Source of the DNA: JAPLJC01 sp963697965
GTDB lineage: Bacteria; Desulfobacterota; Desulfobaccia; Desulfobaccales; 0-14-0-80-60-11
Assembly (NCBI GenBank): GCA_963697965.1
Contig: OY969108.1
Location: forward strand, 3,100,001-3,164,000
Direction of reading: 5' to 3'
DNA: 64,000 nt
The notes below the pieces were generated by a model, which saw only the letters and a program-made list of their open reading frames with translations, ran no database searches and was not told where the DNA came from. Positions 41,518-51,252 of this stretch are shown here, in pieces. The position numbers and the translations under genes are program-made. Every line of letters starts with the position of its first letter. Positions within the stretch are counted from its first letter, which is position 1.

Positions 41518-42381
41518 ATGACCACCCCAAAATCAAAAAAATTTGACTGCGGCAAGCCCCGGCCTCCCCGGCCGCACCCTTTGCCCCTGCTGCAGATTCA
41601 GGATGCCACCATCATCAAAAATGGCAAGCGCCTCCTGGATAGCCTGACCTTGAAGGTGATGGAAGGGGAACATACCGCCATCCTGGGCCCCAACGGCGCT
41701 GGAAAATCCGCACTTATCAGGCTGATTACCTACCAGGAATATCCCCTGGCCCACGCCGGCGCCACCGCACCGCTCTCCATCTTTGGGCAAACCCTCTGGA
41801 ACGTCTTCGAATTACGAGCCATTCTGGGCATTGTCTCCACCGACCTGCACCTTGCCTTCCTCAGGGGGACGCTGCCGGGGCGGACGCGGGGCCTGGATGC
41901 CGTTTTGTCAGGTTTTTTTGCCAGCTACGGACTTTTCGATCACCACCGGATAACCCAGCCGATGCGGGATCGGGCCCTGAAGGCCCTGGCCATGATAGAG
42001 GCCGGCCATCTGGCCGACAAGTTTATCGAGGAGATGTCCACCGGCGAAGCCCGGCGGACCCTGATCGCCCGGGCCCTGGTTTCCGATCCCCGCGCCCTGA
42101 TGCTGGATGAACCCACCGCGGGGCTGGACCTCCTGGCCCGGTACCGTTTCCTGAGCGCCCTCCGCAAAATCGCCCGAAACGGGAAAACCATCATTTTAGC
42201 TACCCATAATGTTGAAGAGATCTTCCCGGAAATCGACCGGATTATCCTGATCCGGCACGGGCGGGTATTGCTGGACGGGCCCAAAAAAACGGTGCTGACC
42301 TCCGGCAACCTGTCCGCCATGTTTGGCGCGCCCATTCAGGTGCGGGAAAGCCAGGGGTATTACACCGCCGCCAGCCTTTAG
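41518..42381 (+). CDS. Orphan ABC transporter ATP-binding protein (ModF-like single domain)
   Basis: 287 residues, one nucleotide-binding domain with Walker A LGPNGAGKSALIRLIT, Walker B LMLDEPTAGLDLLAR and H-switch ATHNVEEIF. The signature is MSTGEARRTLIARAL, as in ModF/YlmA-type ATPases. A basic, proline-rich head (about 30 residues) precedes the domain. No permease or binding protein is next to it, so it may be a stand-alone regulator-type ATPase or work with a distant partner. Start chosen by position; ribosome site weak. Confidence 0.8.
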   Translation: MTTPKSKKFDCGKPRPPRPHPLPLLQIQDATIIKNGKRLLDSLTLKVMEGEHTAILGPNGAGKSALIRLITYQEYPLAHAGATAPLSIFGQTLWNVFELRAILGIVSTDLHLAFLRGTLPGRTRGLDAVLSGFFASYGLFDHHRITQPMRDRALKALAMIEAGHLADKFIEEMSTGEARRTLIARALVSDPRALMLDEPTAGLDLLARYRFLSALRKIARNGKTIILATHNVEEIFPEIDRIILIRHGRVLLDGPKKTVLTSGNLSAMFGAPIQVRESQGYYTAASL

Positions 42382-42601
42382 CAGGCTGCCGCAAACCTTG
42401 ACTTACGCCAAAATTATGCTTAACAAAAGTCTCTGGCGCGGGTGGGTCAGCTTCCAGGTTCAAACCAGGGGAGGGAGGCCGCCAAAACCATTTTTGAACT
42501 CCGGTTGCCACGGTTGCCGCATAATTTCGGATAAGGCCTGGGGTTCACGTCCCCTCCTGCCTTGAGGGAGCGTTTCGTAAGAATCGTCAGGGAGACTCGC
42601 T

Positions 42602-42982
42602 ATGAAGATAAAATTCTGCTTATCGCTGGGGCTGGCCCTTATTCTGGCAGGTTGTGTCGGGGGAGGATACTACGGCGGCGAGGGCGGCTATCCATTTTCC
42701 GATCAGGGGTATTATTACGATTATCCTTATTATCCGGCGCAACCTTATTTTTTCCATGAACCTTATAGTTACTACAACTATTATTCCACGCCCTATGTAA
42801 ATCCGTATCATCAATACCATCATTATGGAGCCCAGGAGGGCGGGCATGAGCAACACTTCCAGCCCCGCGGCGGGGGCGGCTCCAGGCCCGCTGTTGGGGG
42901 GAGCGGGGGCGGCGGTGCTCCCAGATCCGGCGGTGGCGGCTCCCCCAGGTCCGGCGGCGGTGGCGGCGCTCAACGCCCATGA
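42602..42982 (+). CDS. Small lipoprotein rich in tyrosine, then glycine
   Basis: 126 residues. Signal peptide with lipobox (LALILAGCVGGG, cysteine near 18), then about 55 residues dominated by Y, P, H and N (YYYDYPYYPAQPYF), then a glycine/serine/proline tail of repeated GGGG-S/A-P-R-SG units. GGGAGACT stands before the ATG. It has no known domain; composition suggests an envelope-associated, disordered protein. It lies beside another small secreted protein. Confidence 0.7.
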   Translation: MKIKFCLSLGLALILAGCVGGGYYGGEGGYPFSDQGYYYDYPYYPAQPYFFHEPYSYYNYYSTPYVNPYHQYHHYGAQEGGHEQHFQPRGGGGSRPAVGGSGGGGAPRSGGGGSPRSGGGGGAQRP

Positions 42983-43155
42983 TCCCTAACCCAGTGTCCG
43001 GTTCAGCGCCGACTTGGCGTGCCGACCTGGAGGTAAATGCCAACATGGAGACCGGAATCAGCGCGTCTTTAATCTTTCTGGATATATGAATAACTCGTTT
43101 TCGGCTGAATACTATCATATTATCCAGGTTAAATCTCTTGCAAAGGGAGGACAAA

Positions 43156-43626
43156 ATGCAAGTTAAGTTCAATTTCAAGTTGGCGGCGCTCGCGGCAGTC
43201 GTGATCGCCCTGCTGGTGGTCCCCGCCCTGGGTCAAAACCAGGCCGAGTATGGGGCCTACTACAAAGAATTCAAAGCCAAAATGGCCAAAGAGTTGCAAT
43301 TATCTCCCGACCAGGAGAAGGGAATGGCAGCGGTGGGAGAAAAGTTTGCGGCGGAGCGCAAGGAGATCATTGCCGGCATGAGGAAAGCTGATGCCGATTT
43401 GGAGGCTGCGCTAAAGGCCTCCAAGCCGGATGAGGCGAAAATCAAGGGACTGGTGAACGAAGTCACTTCCGGCCAGGATAAGCTGTTTGCTTCCTTCAAA
43501 AATGAGCGGGACGAGAAGCTTGCCTGTCTGACCACGGTGCAGCAAGGAAATTATCTGATGGTGATCAAGGAGTGGCGCCAAGAAATGATGGCAAGGCATG
43601 AAGTGAAACCCGGGGAAAAGAAATAA
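43156..43626 (+). CDS. Spy/CpxP-like periplasmic protein
   Basis: 156 residues. Signal peptide (LAALAAVVIALLVVPALG) then an all-helical protein. LQLSPDQEKGMAAVGEKFAAER resembles the LTxxQ-type helices of Spy/CpxP/ZraP periplasmic chaperones, and a second such motif is in LTTVQQGNYLMVIKEWRQE. Such proteins respond to envelope or metal stress. GGGAGG stands before the ATG at 43156; an earlier ATG in frame has no ribosome site. Confidence 0.75.
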   Translation: MQVKFNFKLAALAAVVIALLVVPALGQNQAEYGAYYKEFKAKMAKELQLSPDQEKGMAAVGEKFAAERKEIIAGMRKADADLEAALKASKPDEAKIKGLVNEVTSGQDKLFASFKNERDEKLACLTTVQQGNYLMVIKEWRQEMMARHEVKPGEKK

Positions 43627-43781
43627 TCGACTTCAGGTTATCGTTTCGAACCACTGCCACAACTTGGGCCCCGGTCGCAGGGATTGAGCCCCCGGGATCG
43701 GGGCTGCCCATCAAGGCCTCGTAAGTCTGAGCCGGAATACGAAGCTAAATCAAGGCTGCGGGATTCTAGAACTCAATTATT

Positions 43782-44468
43782 TTATTTTCCTCTAATGGCG
43801 TCCGCCATTTGTCTCTTGATTTCGCCAACGGTTCCTGTTGCGACGATTTGACCCTTTTCCAACCAGATAATGCTGTCTGCATAGAGACTAGCCTTATCCA
43901 GGCTCGACTCAGCGCAAAGAATGTCTTTTCCCTCTGCCTTTAGTTTATTCACGATCTCGGCAATCTTAATCATCATTGACCGTGCGAGTCCTTCCAATAA
44001 TTCATCAAATAACAAGACACTGGGAGAGGTAACGATAGCCCTGGCAATACTGACTAGTTTCTGTTGCCCTCCACTTAAGAATTTGCTCTTCCTTTTATAG
44101 AGGGAAGCCAGTTCCGGCAATAGTTCATCAATATCCATCTCCCTCCTTTTGGAGGGGTTTACACCGATTCTGGCTACTTCGATATTCTCCTTAACCGTCA
44201 TCTCCTTGAAGAGCTTCCTATCCTCCGGAACATAACCAATACCGGACTCCAGCCGTTTGTAAAGGGGTATGGTCAATATATCCTGACCATCCAACAATAT
44301 CTGACCGGAATCTACCTCGACCAGCCCTGCAACTGCTCTAAGCACGGTGGATTTGCCAGCCCCGTTGCGGCCGCAAAGGCAAATTGTTTCACCCGAAACC
44401 TTCAAAGACACTTTATTAACAGCTTTTTCAGTACCATAGAAAACTGTTAAGTTATCTATTTCAAGCAA
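43782..44468 (-). CDS. livF: Branched-chain amino acid-type ABC transporter ATP-binding protein (LivF)
   Basis: 228 residues. Walker A CGRNGAGKSTVLRAVAG, signature LSGGQQKLVSIARAI, and Walker B VLLFDELLEGLA (DE conserved). Last gene of a five-gene LivKHMGF importer reading livK, livH, livM, livG, livF. It abuts livG with no gap. Codon use is AT-richer than the housekeeping genes. Confidence 0.92.
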   Translation of the reverse strand: MLEIDNLTVFYGTEKAVNKVSLKVSGETICLCGRNGAGKSTVLRAVAGLVEVDSGQILLDGQDILTIPLYKRLESGIGYVPEDRKLFKEMTVKENIEVARIGVNPSKRREMDIDELLPELASLYKRKSKFLSGGQQKLVSIARAIVTSPSVLLFDELLEGLARSMMIKIAEIVNKLKAEGKDILCAESSLDKASLYADSIIWLEKGQIVATGTVGEIKRQMADAIRGK

Positions 44469-45239
44469 TTAGAATCCCTTCCCAACAAGAATTTCCACGA
44501 CCTTTTCCTGGCTGAATACGTCTTCCGGGGTTCCTCTGGCTATGAACTCCCCCTCGTACATTACTATGGTTTCTTTTGATAGATCCTTGACGAGATGAAG
44601 ATCATGTTCAACGATTATCGCTGCGAGATTATTTGCTTTTATCTGATTCATTAAGAGATTCATGATAAGGTATTTTTCTTCTTCGCTCAATCCACTTGTA
44701 GGTTCGTCGACTAACAATATCTTAGGCTTCATTGCAAAACACATCGCTATGTCAATGACTTTCTTATATCCGTGTCCCAAGTTCCTAACAAAATGGTACT
44801 TTACGTCTGCCAGATCAAAGAGCGACAATACTTCCTCAGTTCTCTCATTGATTTCCTTTTCATCGTCGAGGTTCTTGAACATGGAGTAATGCTTTCCTGC
44901 GGCTGATAAGCAAGTAGTCCTTATGTTATCGAAAACCGTCATTCCTTCAAATATATGCTCCAGCTGAAAAGTCTTCACTATTCCTCTCTTAGCCCTTTGA
45001 TCGGGTGGCAGCCCGGTGATCTTCCTGCCCGAGAGCCTGATCTCTCCCCGGTCTGGCATTACCAGCCCCGTAAGCAGGTTCAACAAAGTGGTCTTGCCGG
45101 CTCCGTTGGCGCCAACCAGCATGAGTACTTGACCTTGGGCAATCTCCAGAGAAATGTCATTAACGGATGTTATTTCTCCGTAGAATTTCCTCAGCTTGTT
45201 CGCCGTTAATAAAGGCGGCTCCTGTGCCTTATTGAACAT
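44469..45239 (-). CDS. livG: Branched-chain amino acid-type ABC transporter ATP-binding protein (LivG)
   Basis: 256 residues with Walker A VGANGAGKTTLLNLLTG, Walker B ILLVDEPTSGLSEEEK and the H-loop VEHDLHLVKDLS. The signature position reads LGHGYKKVIDIAMCF rather than the usual LSxGQ, which is a visible departure. It partners LivF as the ATPase pair. Five bases separate it from livM. Confidence 0.92.
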   Translation of the reverse strand: MFNKAQEPPLLTANKLRKFYGEITSVNDISLEIAQGQVLMLVGANGAGKTTLLNLLTGLVMPDRGEIRLSGRKITGLPPDQRAKRGIVKTFQLEHIFEGMTVFDNIRTTCLSAAGKHYSMFKNLDDEKEINERTEEVLSLFDLADVKYHFVRNLGHGYKKVIDIAMCFAMKPKILLVDEPTSGLSEEEKYLIMNLLMNQIKANNLAAIIVEHDLHLVKDLSKETIVMYEGEFIARGTPEDVFSQEKVVEILVGKGF

Positions 45240-45243
45240 TCTT

Positions 45244-46248
45244 TTAGGTGCTTTCCGGTGGGTTTCTCAATTTGCCCTTGATTCTGTTGAAGAGGGCTAT
45301 GGTTATGCCAGTGATCCCTTCTTCCCCGACGGTCACCACGATGATGGCTATCGTCAGCCCGATGATAATCTCCCAAAGGTTTGCGAACCACGTAGATATC
45401 CAGAATTCCAAATTGATGAAGCCAAAGGTGCCGACGATGGGACCAGCAAAGGAATTGACCCCTCCAATGATGGCGGATTGAACGAAGTCGGCTCCATACT
45501 CCCAACCGAAAGTCGATGGGTCCACGTAGTTGTAGGAGAACGCGAGAAGCACTCCAGTGACTCCGGCACTTGCTCCGGCGATGACGAAGGCTATTCGCTG
45601 CATGCTCTTCACTGGAATGCCTATTGATTCCGCCTTTTCCAGGTCTCCGGCAATGGCTCGCAGCTGGAGGGAAAAGCCCGAATGAAGGATGCGTAGCATT
45701 AGCACAATCATAGCCACGGAGACTATCAGGCAAACATAATAGAGACCCAAGTCGTTCAACTGAATGGTACAAAGACTCGGAGTTTTTATGCCTGAAATAC
45801 CATCACTGCCACCAGTTATTTCTCTGGCCTTGTAAATGAGGGACCAAAAGACCATGGTCACGGCGATGCCCATCACTGCAAAGTAAAAGCCCGTTCTTTT
45901 CATGAGGAATATTCCCAATACATAGGCGACCACCATGCTGAGGAGCAAGCCTGCCGGGAGGACTATCAGGAGTTCATTGGTAACATAGTATCTGCCGGCG
46001 AGAAAGGCCGTAACATAGCTGCCCAGGCCGATAAAAATAGACTGGGCGAAGTGAACCTGGCGCAGCAAGTTATACAGAATATAGACTCCAAAGGTTGCCG
46101 GGATCCATAGCAGGCCTTTTTGTATCAAAGTTCGTTGATAGCCGCTGACCAAAAAAGGGATTACCATGGCTACTACTGCCAATATCAGTATGGTAATTAA
46201 GGCGCTATTGCCCCGTGAGGGAATCTTCTTATCGACTTCAGCGTTCAT
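45244..46248 (-). CDS. livM: Branched-chain amino acid-type ABC transporter permease (LivM)
   Basis: 334 residues with about nine membrane spans. The LivM-specific block GISGIKTPSL near residue 155 and the family helix VIAGASAGVTGVLLAF are visible. Ends in a short charged tail. It forms the membrane channel together with LivH; 23 bp separate the two genes. Confidence 0.93.
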   Translation of the reverse strand: MNAEVDKKIPSRGNSALITILILAVVAMVIPFLVSGYQRTLIQKGLLWIPATFGVYILYNLLRQVHFAQSIFIGLGSYVTAFLAGRYYVTNELLIVLPAGLLLSMVVAYVLGIFLMKRTGFYFAVMGIAVTMVFWSLIYKAREITGGSDGISGIKTPSLCTIQLNDLGLYYVCLIVSVAMIVLMLRILHSGFSLQLRAIAGDLEKAESIGIPVKSMQRIAFVIAGASAGVTGVLLAFSYNYVDPSTFGWEYGADFVQSAIIGGVNSFAGPIVGTFGFINLEFWISTWFANLWEIIIGLTIAIIVVTVGEEGITGITIALFNRIKGKLRNPPEST

Positions 46249-46271
46249 CTGGTTGGTTTCATCTAAAGGGT

Positions 46272-47162
46272 TCAGTGTTTGAATTCTTTACCCCATATGC
46301 CATAGGGCCTGAGCATCAGGGTGGCGCAAGCGATGATGAAGGGGATAGCCAGTTCGAGCAAGGGTATTTGAATAGCCGTAACCCCTCCAGCTATCCCTAT
46401 GATGAACGCTGTCAAGACCGCTCCCTGAATGCTGCCAACTCCACCTATGATTATCGTCAGTACTGCCAGGAGAAGGGCGTTGGACTCGATTCCGTAAGAA
46501 GCGCCCGCTATGGGAGCGTACAATCCTCCAGCCAGACTCGCTAACATCCCGGATATCCCGAAGGTTATGATGGTAACCAGGTTCTGGTTAACACCGCAGG
46601 ATTGAGCCATGATCCGGTCGCCATCTAACGAAGTTGCCCGGAATCTTAAGCCCCAGGAGGTCTCATATAAAAAATAGGCCAGCGCCAGCATCAGCACTAG
46701 GGCAACCCCAAACATGAAAAAGTAATAGTTGGGGACGATATTTCCAAATACTTCTGTCATCCCCAGCTTCAAGAAAGGAGCTGAGAAGGTTACCGAGGTA
46801 GTTCCCCAGATAAGTTTGATTACACCGCTAAAAACCAAGAGTAACGAGCACGTAGCTATCATCCGGTGCGCGTCGGTCTTCAAGAAGCGTTCAAATATTT
46901 CATATATGATTATTGATAATGCTGCTCCCAGCAGGCTTACGACAATCAAGATCGCCAGGAAAAGGAAGAGAGAGAAACTGTTGCCTGACAACAAAGTGCC
47001 CAGAGAGACTGTTAAATATGCTCCCAGCAAATATATTCCCGCGAAAGTGAGCGACACTCGACCGGAGATATACAGCAGGAAATTCAGGGAAAACGATAGA
47101 ATGATAATGTAGGAGACTATTGGTAAGGCATTAAAGATGTATGAGAGGCTATTGCTTAGCAT
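46272..47162 (-). CDS. livH: Branched-chain amino acid-type ABC transporter permease (LivH)
   Basis: 296 residues, about eight spans. The conserved LRFRATSLDGDRIMAQSCGV and FGISGMLASLAGGLYAP segments mark LivH. The spacing to the substrate-binding gene upstream is 238 bp, longer than inside the rest of the cluster, so livHMGF may have additional expression control. Confidence 0.93.
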   Translation of the reverse strand: MLSNSLSYIFNALPIVSYIIILSFSLNFLLYISGRVSLTFAGIYLLGAYLTVSLGTLLSGNSFSLFLFLAILIVVSLLGAALSIIIYEIFERFLKTDAHRMIATCSLLLVFSGVIKLIWGTTSVTFSAPFLKLGMTEVFGNIVPNYYFFMFGVALVLMLALAYFLYETSWGLRFRATSLDGDRIMAQSCGVNQNLVTIITFGISGMLASLAGGLYAPIAGASYGIESNALLLAVLTIIIGGVGSIQGAVLTAFIIGIAGGVTAIQIPLLELAIPFIIACATLMLRPYGIWGKEFKH

Positions 47163-47400
47163 TCTTATGTGATCACAGGGTCAGGGATGGGCTCGGGCGA
47201 TCCAGGCGATGTCCGGGGGCCGTCCTTGGAAGCAACAGGTCATCGCCTCCCCAGGACTGGAAAGGTCTGACGGCCCCGCACGCGGCAGGTTGGGCGCAAA
47301 GGCAACAGGCCCACATATCAGGATCAGGCCTCCGGCTTTGCCGGTGGTATCTGGCGGTCCGGGCTAATGCCCAGGCACAGACAATTATCGCCTGCGTAAG

Positions 47401-48714
47401 TTATTGGTTCAGTTTACCCAACGCCTCGATGAACTGTGGAACAGTCATCCAGGGCGGTACAATTCTTAGATTATCAGGGACAAACATCATATCCTTCATT
47501 ACCCAGTGGCCATTCTCCTGGTGAAGTTTGCCGACAGCCATGCCGGGAGCGGTCGACTGGTGATTAAGCATGGATGCTACCCCATCCGGACCGATAATCG
47601 ATAATCCATCCAAAAGTTTTGCCACTGTCTCCGGAGAAGGATATTGACCAGTCAAATCATAAGCCTTCTCGTAGGCTTTTTTCAGGTAAAGCAGACCGGT
47701 GAGCATATGGATGTCCATTCCATAAGTTGGTAGGACACCAGTTTTCTCCAAAATCATGGGGGTGAACTTGCTATCCGGATAGCCCAACGCATAAGGGGGG
47801 AACGTACCATCGCCCGCCCTGGTCTCAGCCAAGGCGCCTTCCCTCGCCATTTCTCCTTTGGCGGTTCCGCTAAAGACATCAAATACCAGAGGCACGCTCT
47901 TATACAACCCCATGGCCTCGGCTTGATTATGCCAGGCCACTCCATCCGATCCCCAGGAGTATCCCACATAGACATCCGGTTTTTCCTGCATGATATGGGT
48001 GATATAAGGAGCAAAGTTAGGACCTGCTGTTCCAAAGGGGTGGAAAAACTCGTAAGTGAATTTTACGTCGGGTTTGAATTTCAGCATTATCTGCTTGAAT
48101 CGGGTCACAACGTCGTGTCCCCATTCATAATCGGGAGCTCCGATAGCTATCGTCTTGACATCGGGTTTTTCCTTCAGCACAGCAAGCACATGGGCGATAG
48201 ACTGCATTACATCATCCGGCCCTATTCTGTATACGTATTTCGGTTTCGGATCCACCGTAGTAAACATTGCCATGGTAGTTGCTTCCAGGAGCAGGGTCGG
48301 AATTTTCCACTGGTCCTCCACCTTGGGGGCAACAGCCATTCCGGTGGTGGAGGAAAGGCATCCTAAAATAGCCTCAACCTTGTCATTCTCAATCAATTTT
48401 CCAAATAGCTCAACTGTTGTTTTGGCATTTGCTTTTGTATCATATATAATAGCTTGTACAGGCCTGCCCAGTATCCCGCCTTCATACTTGTTCATATATT
48501 CGGCGGCTAACTCAGCGTTTACTCCGGCATTAGGAGAAAGTGTAGCCGCAACTCCTGACATGGGAACCGCAAAACCAATCTTGATCGGTCCAGCCGGAAT
48601 TTTTCCTTTTTCTTTCTGGTCGGCTGCACTGGCAACAGCACCCATGGTTCCCATCAGAAATATCGCGGTTGTCAGACACGCAATGAAAGACTTACTAATT
48701 CTTTTAACTAACAT
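47401..48714 (-). CDS. ABC transporter periplasmic substrate-binding protein (LivK-like)
   Basis: 437 residues. A signal peptide (AIFLMGTMGAVASAA) is followed by a type I periplasmic-binding fold beginning PIKIGFAVPMSGVAATLSPN. The block GCLSSTTGMAVAPKVEDQWKI is typical. Length and sequence are closer to the urea/amide and aromatic-acid binding proteins of this superfamily than to classic LivK, so the ligand need not be a branched-chain amino acid. A GGAGG site precedes the ATG, and a promoter should lie between 48715 and 48946. Confidence 0.88.
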   Translation of the reverse strand: MLVKRISKSFIACLTTAIFLMGTMGAVASAADQKEKGKIPAGPIKIGFAVPMSGVAATLSPNAGVNAELAAEYMNKYEGGILGRPVQAIIYDTKANAKTTVELFGKLIENDKVEAILGCLSSTTGMAVAPKVEDQWKIPTLLLEATTMAMFTTVDPKPKYVYRIGPDDVMQSIAHVLAVLKEKPDVKTIAIGAPDYEWGHDVVTRFKQIMLKFKPDVKFTYEFFHPFGTAGPNFAPYITHIMQEKPDVYVGYSWGSDGVAWHNQAEAMGLYKSVPLVFDVFSGTAKGEMAREGALAETRAGDGTFPPYALGYPDSKFTPMILEKTGVLPTYGMDIHMLTGLLYLKKAYEKAYDLTGQYPSPETVAKLLDGLSIIGPDGVASMLNHQSTAPGMAVGKLHQENGHWVMKDMMFVPDNLRIVPPWMTVPQFIEALGKLNQ

Positions 48715-48946
48715 TGATGTGGCCTCCTTCCCTGAAATAGCGATACGGAAAATCGCAGCCGGCCGAACTCAAGCACGAAACAGCCATTCCTAACTACGCC
48801 TGGTTCGATCATAAGCCCCCTTTGGAAGGGTTGTCAACATTAAAGTCACTGCCGGCGCACGAGTCAGAAATCCCAGAGATGGGCGTCGTACCAATTCCAC
48901 CCGGGTTTCCACTTCGCCTCTTTCCGGCCTTATATCTTCCCGAAAA

Positions 48947-51142
48947 TCACTTCTTTTCTCTGACCACCACCCGGCAGTCCACGCACCAGCACCCTTGCGC
49001 GTCCGCCACCACGGGGTTGAGGTCCATCTCCTCTATTTCCGGGTAGTCCAGGGAAAGCCTGGACAGGGAGAGGATAATGTCCTCGAGGCCGGAGAGGGCG
49101 ACGCCAGCCTGCCCCCGCACCCCGCGCAGGATGGGGTAAATCCTCAAAGATTGCAGCATGGCCGCGGCCATTCTCCGGTTGACCGGGGCAAAGGCCCGGG
49201 CCACGTCCTGGAAAATTTCCGTATAAATGCCGCCCATGCCCGCCACCAACACCGGCCCGAATTGGGGGTCCAACTTGATCCCGAAAAGAAGTTCGGTTCC
49301 CTTAACCTGCTTTTGCACCAGGACGCCCTGCAATTCTGCCTTGGGGGTCCGCTGGGCAAACAGAGCCAGCATTTCCTGAAACGCCAGGCTCACTGCGGCC
49401 TCACTGCCAAGGTGGAGGCGCACTCCTCCCAAGTCGGATTTGTGCAGCCACTGGGGCGAAATGATTTTCAGGACTACCGGGAAGCCGAATTCCCGGGCCG
49501 CGTCCAGGGCCTCTTCCTCCTTCTGCGCCAGGCGCCCGGGGACCAGGGGAATGCCATAGCGCCCCAACAACGTCAAAGACTCCTCCCCCACCAGGATTGG
49601 GGAGGAAGATGTTGAAAGAGGGGGGCGGCGGCCGGGGGCCCTCTTACGGTCCGCTTCCAGGCCACCCACCACAACCTGGCGGCGGGGATAGGGCGGGAGC
49701 TCTGAGGGGAGGGCCGGGGGCGCAGGTCTCCCCGCCTGAGCCGCTAATTCCCCCGGCTCTGCCTGCAACCCTCCAGCCATCCTCCGCCACCGCCAGGTGG
49801 CGGCCAGGCCCAGGATAGCCTCGTCCAGGGTATCAAAGCAGGCGACCCCGGGTTCCTGGTCCAGAGCCCGGCTCGCACGCCAGGTATCGTCGCCGTAAGG
49901 GCACAGGGCCAGGGGTTTTTGGCAGGGGTTGGCACCCTGAATTTTCCGCACCGCGGCCATCATGTCGATATCGGCATGCAGCGGCGAACCCCAGGACGGG
50001 GCGACGCCCAGCACGGCATCCACCTGTTCATCCCGGAGCAAGCCCTCAGCGGCTTTGGCGAACACCCGGCTAAAGGAGCCGGCCACCATGCCCAGGGGCC
50101 AGATATCCACCGGGTTACGGAGGTGGTGCCAGGGGATGTGGGGGTCTTCCAGTTCCCCCCGGATCCGTTCCGGGAAGGGCGCCAATTCCAGTCCATAGTC
50201 TGCACAGGCGTCCGCCGCCATGGTGCCGAAGGCGCCGGCGGCCGTCACCATGCCCAGGCGCGGCCCGGCCATAGGCCGGAAATGGAGAAAGGCCTTAGCC
50301 GCAGCCCGCAGTTCCACCAAGTTCCGGACCCGGACCAGCCCGGCCTGGGCGAAGGCCAGGTCAAAGATGGCGTCTTCCCCCACCAGGGAGCCGGTGTGGG
50401 ATAGAGCGGCCTGGGCCCCCGCGAGGCTGCGCCCGGTTTTCAACACCAGGATGGGTTTTTGAGAGGCAACGCGGGCCGCGACCTTAAAGAACTCCCGGCC
50501 CCGTTTCAGGCCTTCCATGTGGAGCATAATAATCTGAGTCTGAGGATCATTTTCCAAGAATTCCAGCAGATCGACAAAGTCCACGTCGCAGCCATTGCCG
50601 ATGTCGATGGATTTCCCCAGGCGCCAGGTAAAGCTAGGGTAGCCCGCCTGGAAGACCCCGGATTGGAGCACCAGGGTCAGGGGCGGCGGAGCCAGCTCCC
50701 GGGGGATATCGATGAAAGCGGAGCTGAAACCGGAAAAGGCGTTGACCACGCCCATGGTATTGGGGCCCACGACCCGCGCCCCGTGTTTATGAGCCAGCTC
50801 CACCATCTCCTCTTGCAAGACGCCTCCCCGTTGATCGGCGTCGGCAAAGCCCTGGCTGATAACCACCAACCGTCTAATGCCCCGGTTGAGGCAATCCCGG
50901 AAAACCGGCAGGACCCGATCCCGGCCCAGGGAAATGACGGCCAACTCAGGGGGCTCAGGCAGGTCGGCTACCCGGGGAAAGGTTTTTTGGCCCAGGATTT
51001 CTTGGACCTGGGGATGGACCAGAAAAATTTTCCCCGAATAGCCATAGCGCCGCAGCATTTCCAAGTTGTTGAAGGCGCCGGGACCTGTCTGCCGGGTCAC
51101 ACCGATCAGGACCACCGAACGCGGCTCAAAGAAGACTTTCAT
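48947..51142 (-). CDS. ADP-forming acyl-CoA synthetase (fused alpha/beta, acetate-CoA ligase type)
   Basis: 731 residues. The alpha part (to about 455) has the CoA-binding fold FEPRSVVLIGV near the start and the phosphohistidine segment AALSHTGSLVGEDAIF. A linker rich in P, R and S (about 460-510) leads to the ATP-grasp beta part with VVLKIISPQWLHKSDLGGV (histidine-bearing) and MDLNPVVAD near the end. It makes or uses acyl-CoA with ATP/ADP exchange. It follows the Liv importer on the same strand and may activate the imported acid; the substrate cannot be told. Confidence 0.88.
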   Translation of the reverse strand: MKVFFEPRSVVLIGVTRQTGPGAFNNLEMLRRYGYSGKIFLVHPQVQEILGQKTFPRVADLPEPPELAVISLGRDRVLPVFRDCLNRGIRRLVVISQGFADADQRGGVLQEEMVELAHKHGARVVGPNTMGVVNAFSGFSSAFIDIPRELAPPPLTLVLQSGVFQAGYPSFTWRLGKSIDIGNGCDVDFVDLLEFLENDPQTQIIMLHMEGLKRGREFFKVAARVASQKPILVLKTGRSLAGAQAALSHTGSLVGEDAIFDLAFAQAGLVRVRNLVELRAAAKAFLHFRPMAGPRLGMVTAAGAFGTMAADACADYGLELAPFPERIRGELEDPHIPWHHLRNPVDIWPLGMVAGSFSRVFAKAAEGLLRDEQVDAVLGVAPSWGSPLHADIDMMAAVRKIQGANPCQKPLALCPYGDDTWRASRALDQEPGVACFDTLDEAILGLAATWRWRRMAGGLQAEPGELAAQAGRPAPPALPSELPPYPRRQVVVGGLEADRKRAPGRRPPLSTSSSPILVGEESLTLLGRYGIPLVPGRLAQKEEEALDAAREFGFPVVLKIISPQWLHKSDLGGVRLHLGSEAAVSLAFQEMLALFAQRTPKAELQGVLVQKQVKGTELLFGIKLDPQFGPVLVAGMGGIYTEIFQDVARAFAPVNRRMAAAMLQSLRIYPILRGVRGQAGVALSGLEDIILSLSRLSLDYPEIEEMDLNPVVADAQGCWCVDCRVVVREKK

Positions 51143-51195
51143 GGGGAAACTCCTGCGGAAAGAAGCGTTTTATTTCCCACCCTACGACCATTGAA

Positions 51196-51252
51196 GGCGG
51201 GAGGCGCTTGGTGGCACAGGTTTAAAACCTATGCCACCAAGCGCCTCCCGCC
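51196..51252. repeat. 57-bp near-perfect palindrome, with a diverged relative at 55935
   Basis: 28-bp arms with one mismatch around a single-base centre. The middle reads GGTGGCACAGGTTTAAAACC and the outer arms GGCGGGAGGCGCTTGG. About 40 bp downstream of it, CATCACCATTATTCCATC, is also shared with the relative at 55935-56010. It lies between divergent genes. Confidence 0.8.

Noticed and set aside
48790..48830. Possible tRNA because of GGTTCGATC
   Set aside because: No acceptor stem or anticodon arm can be formed around it.
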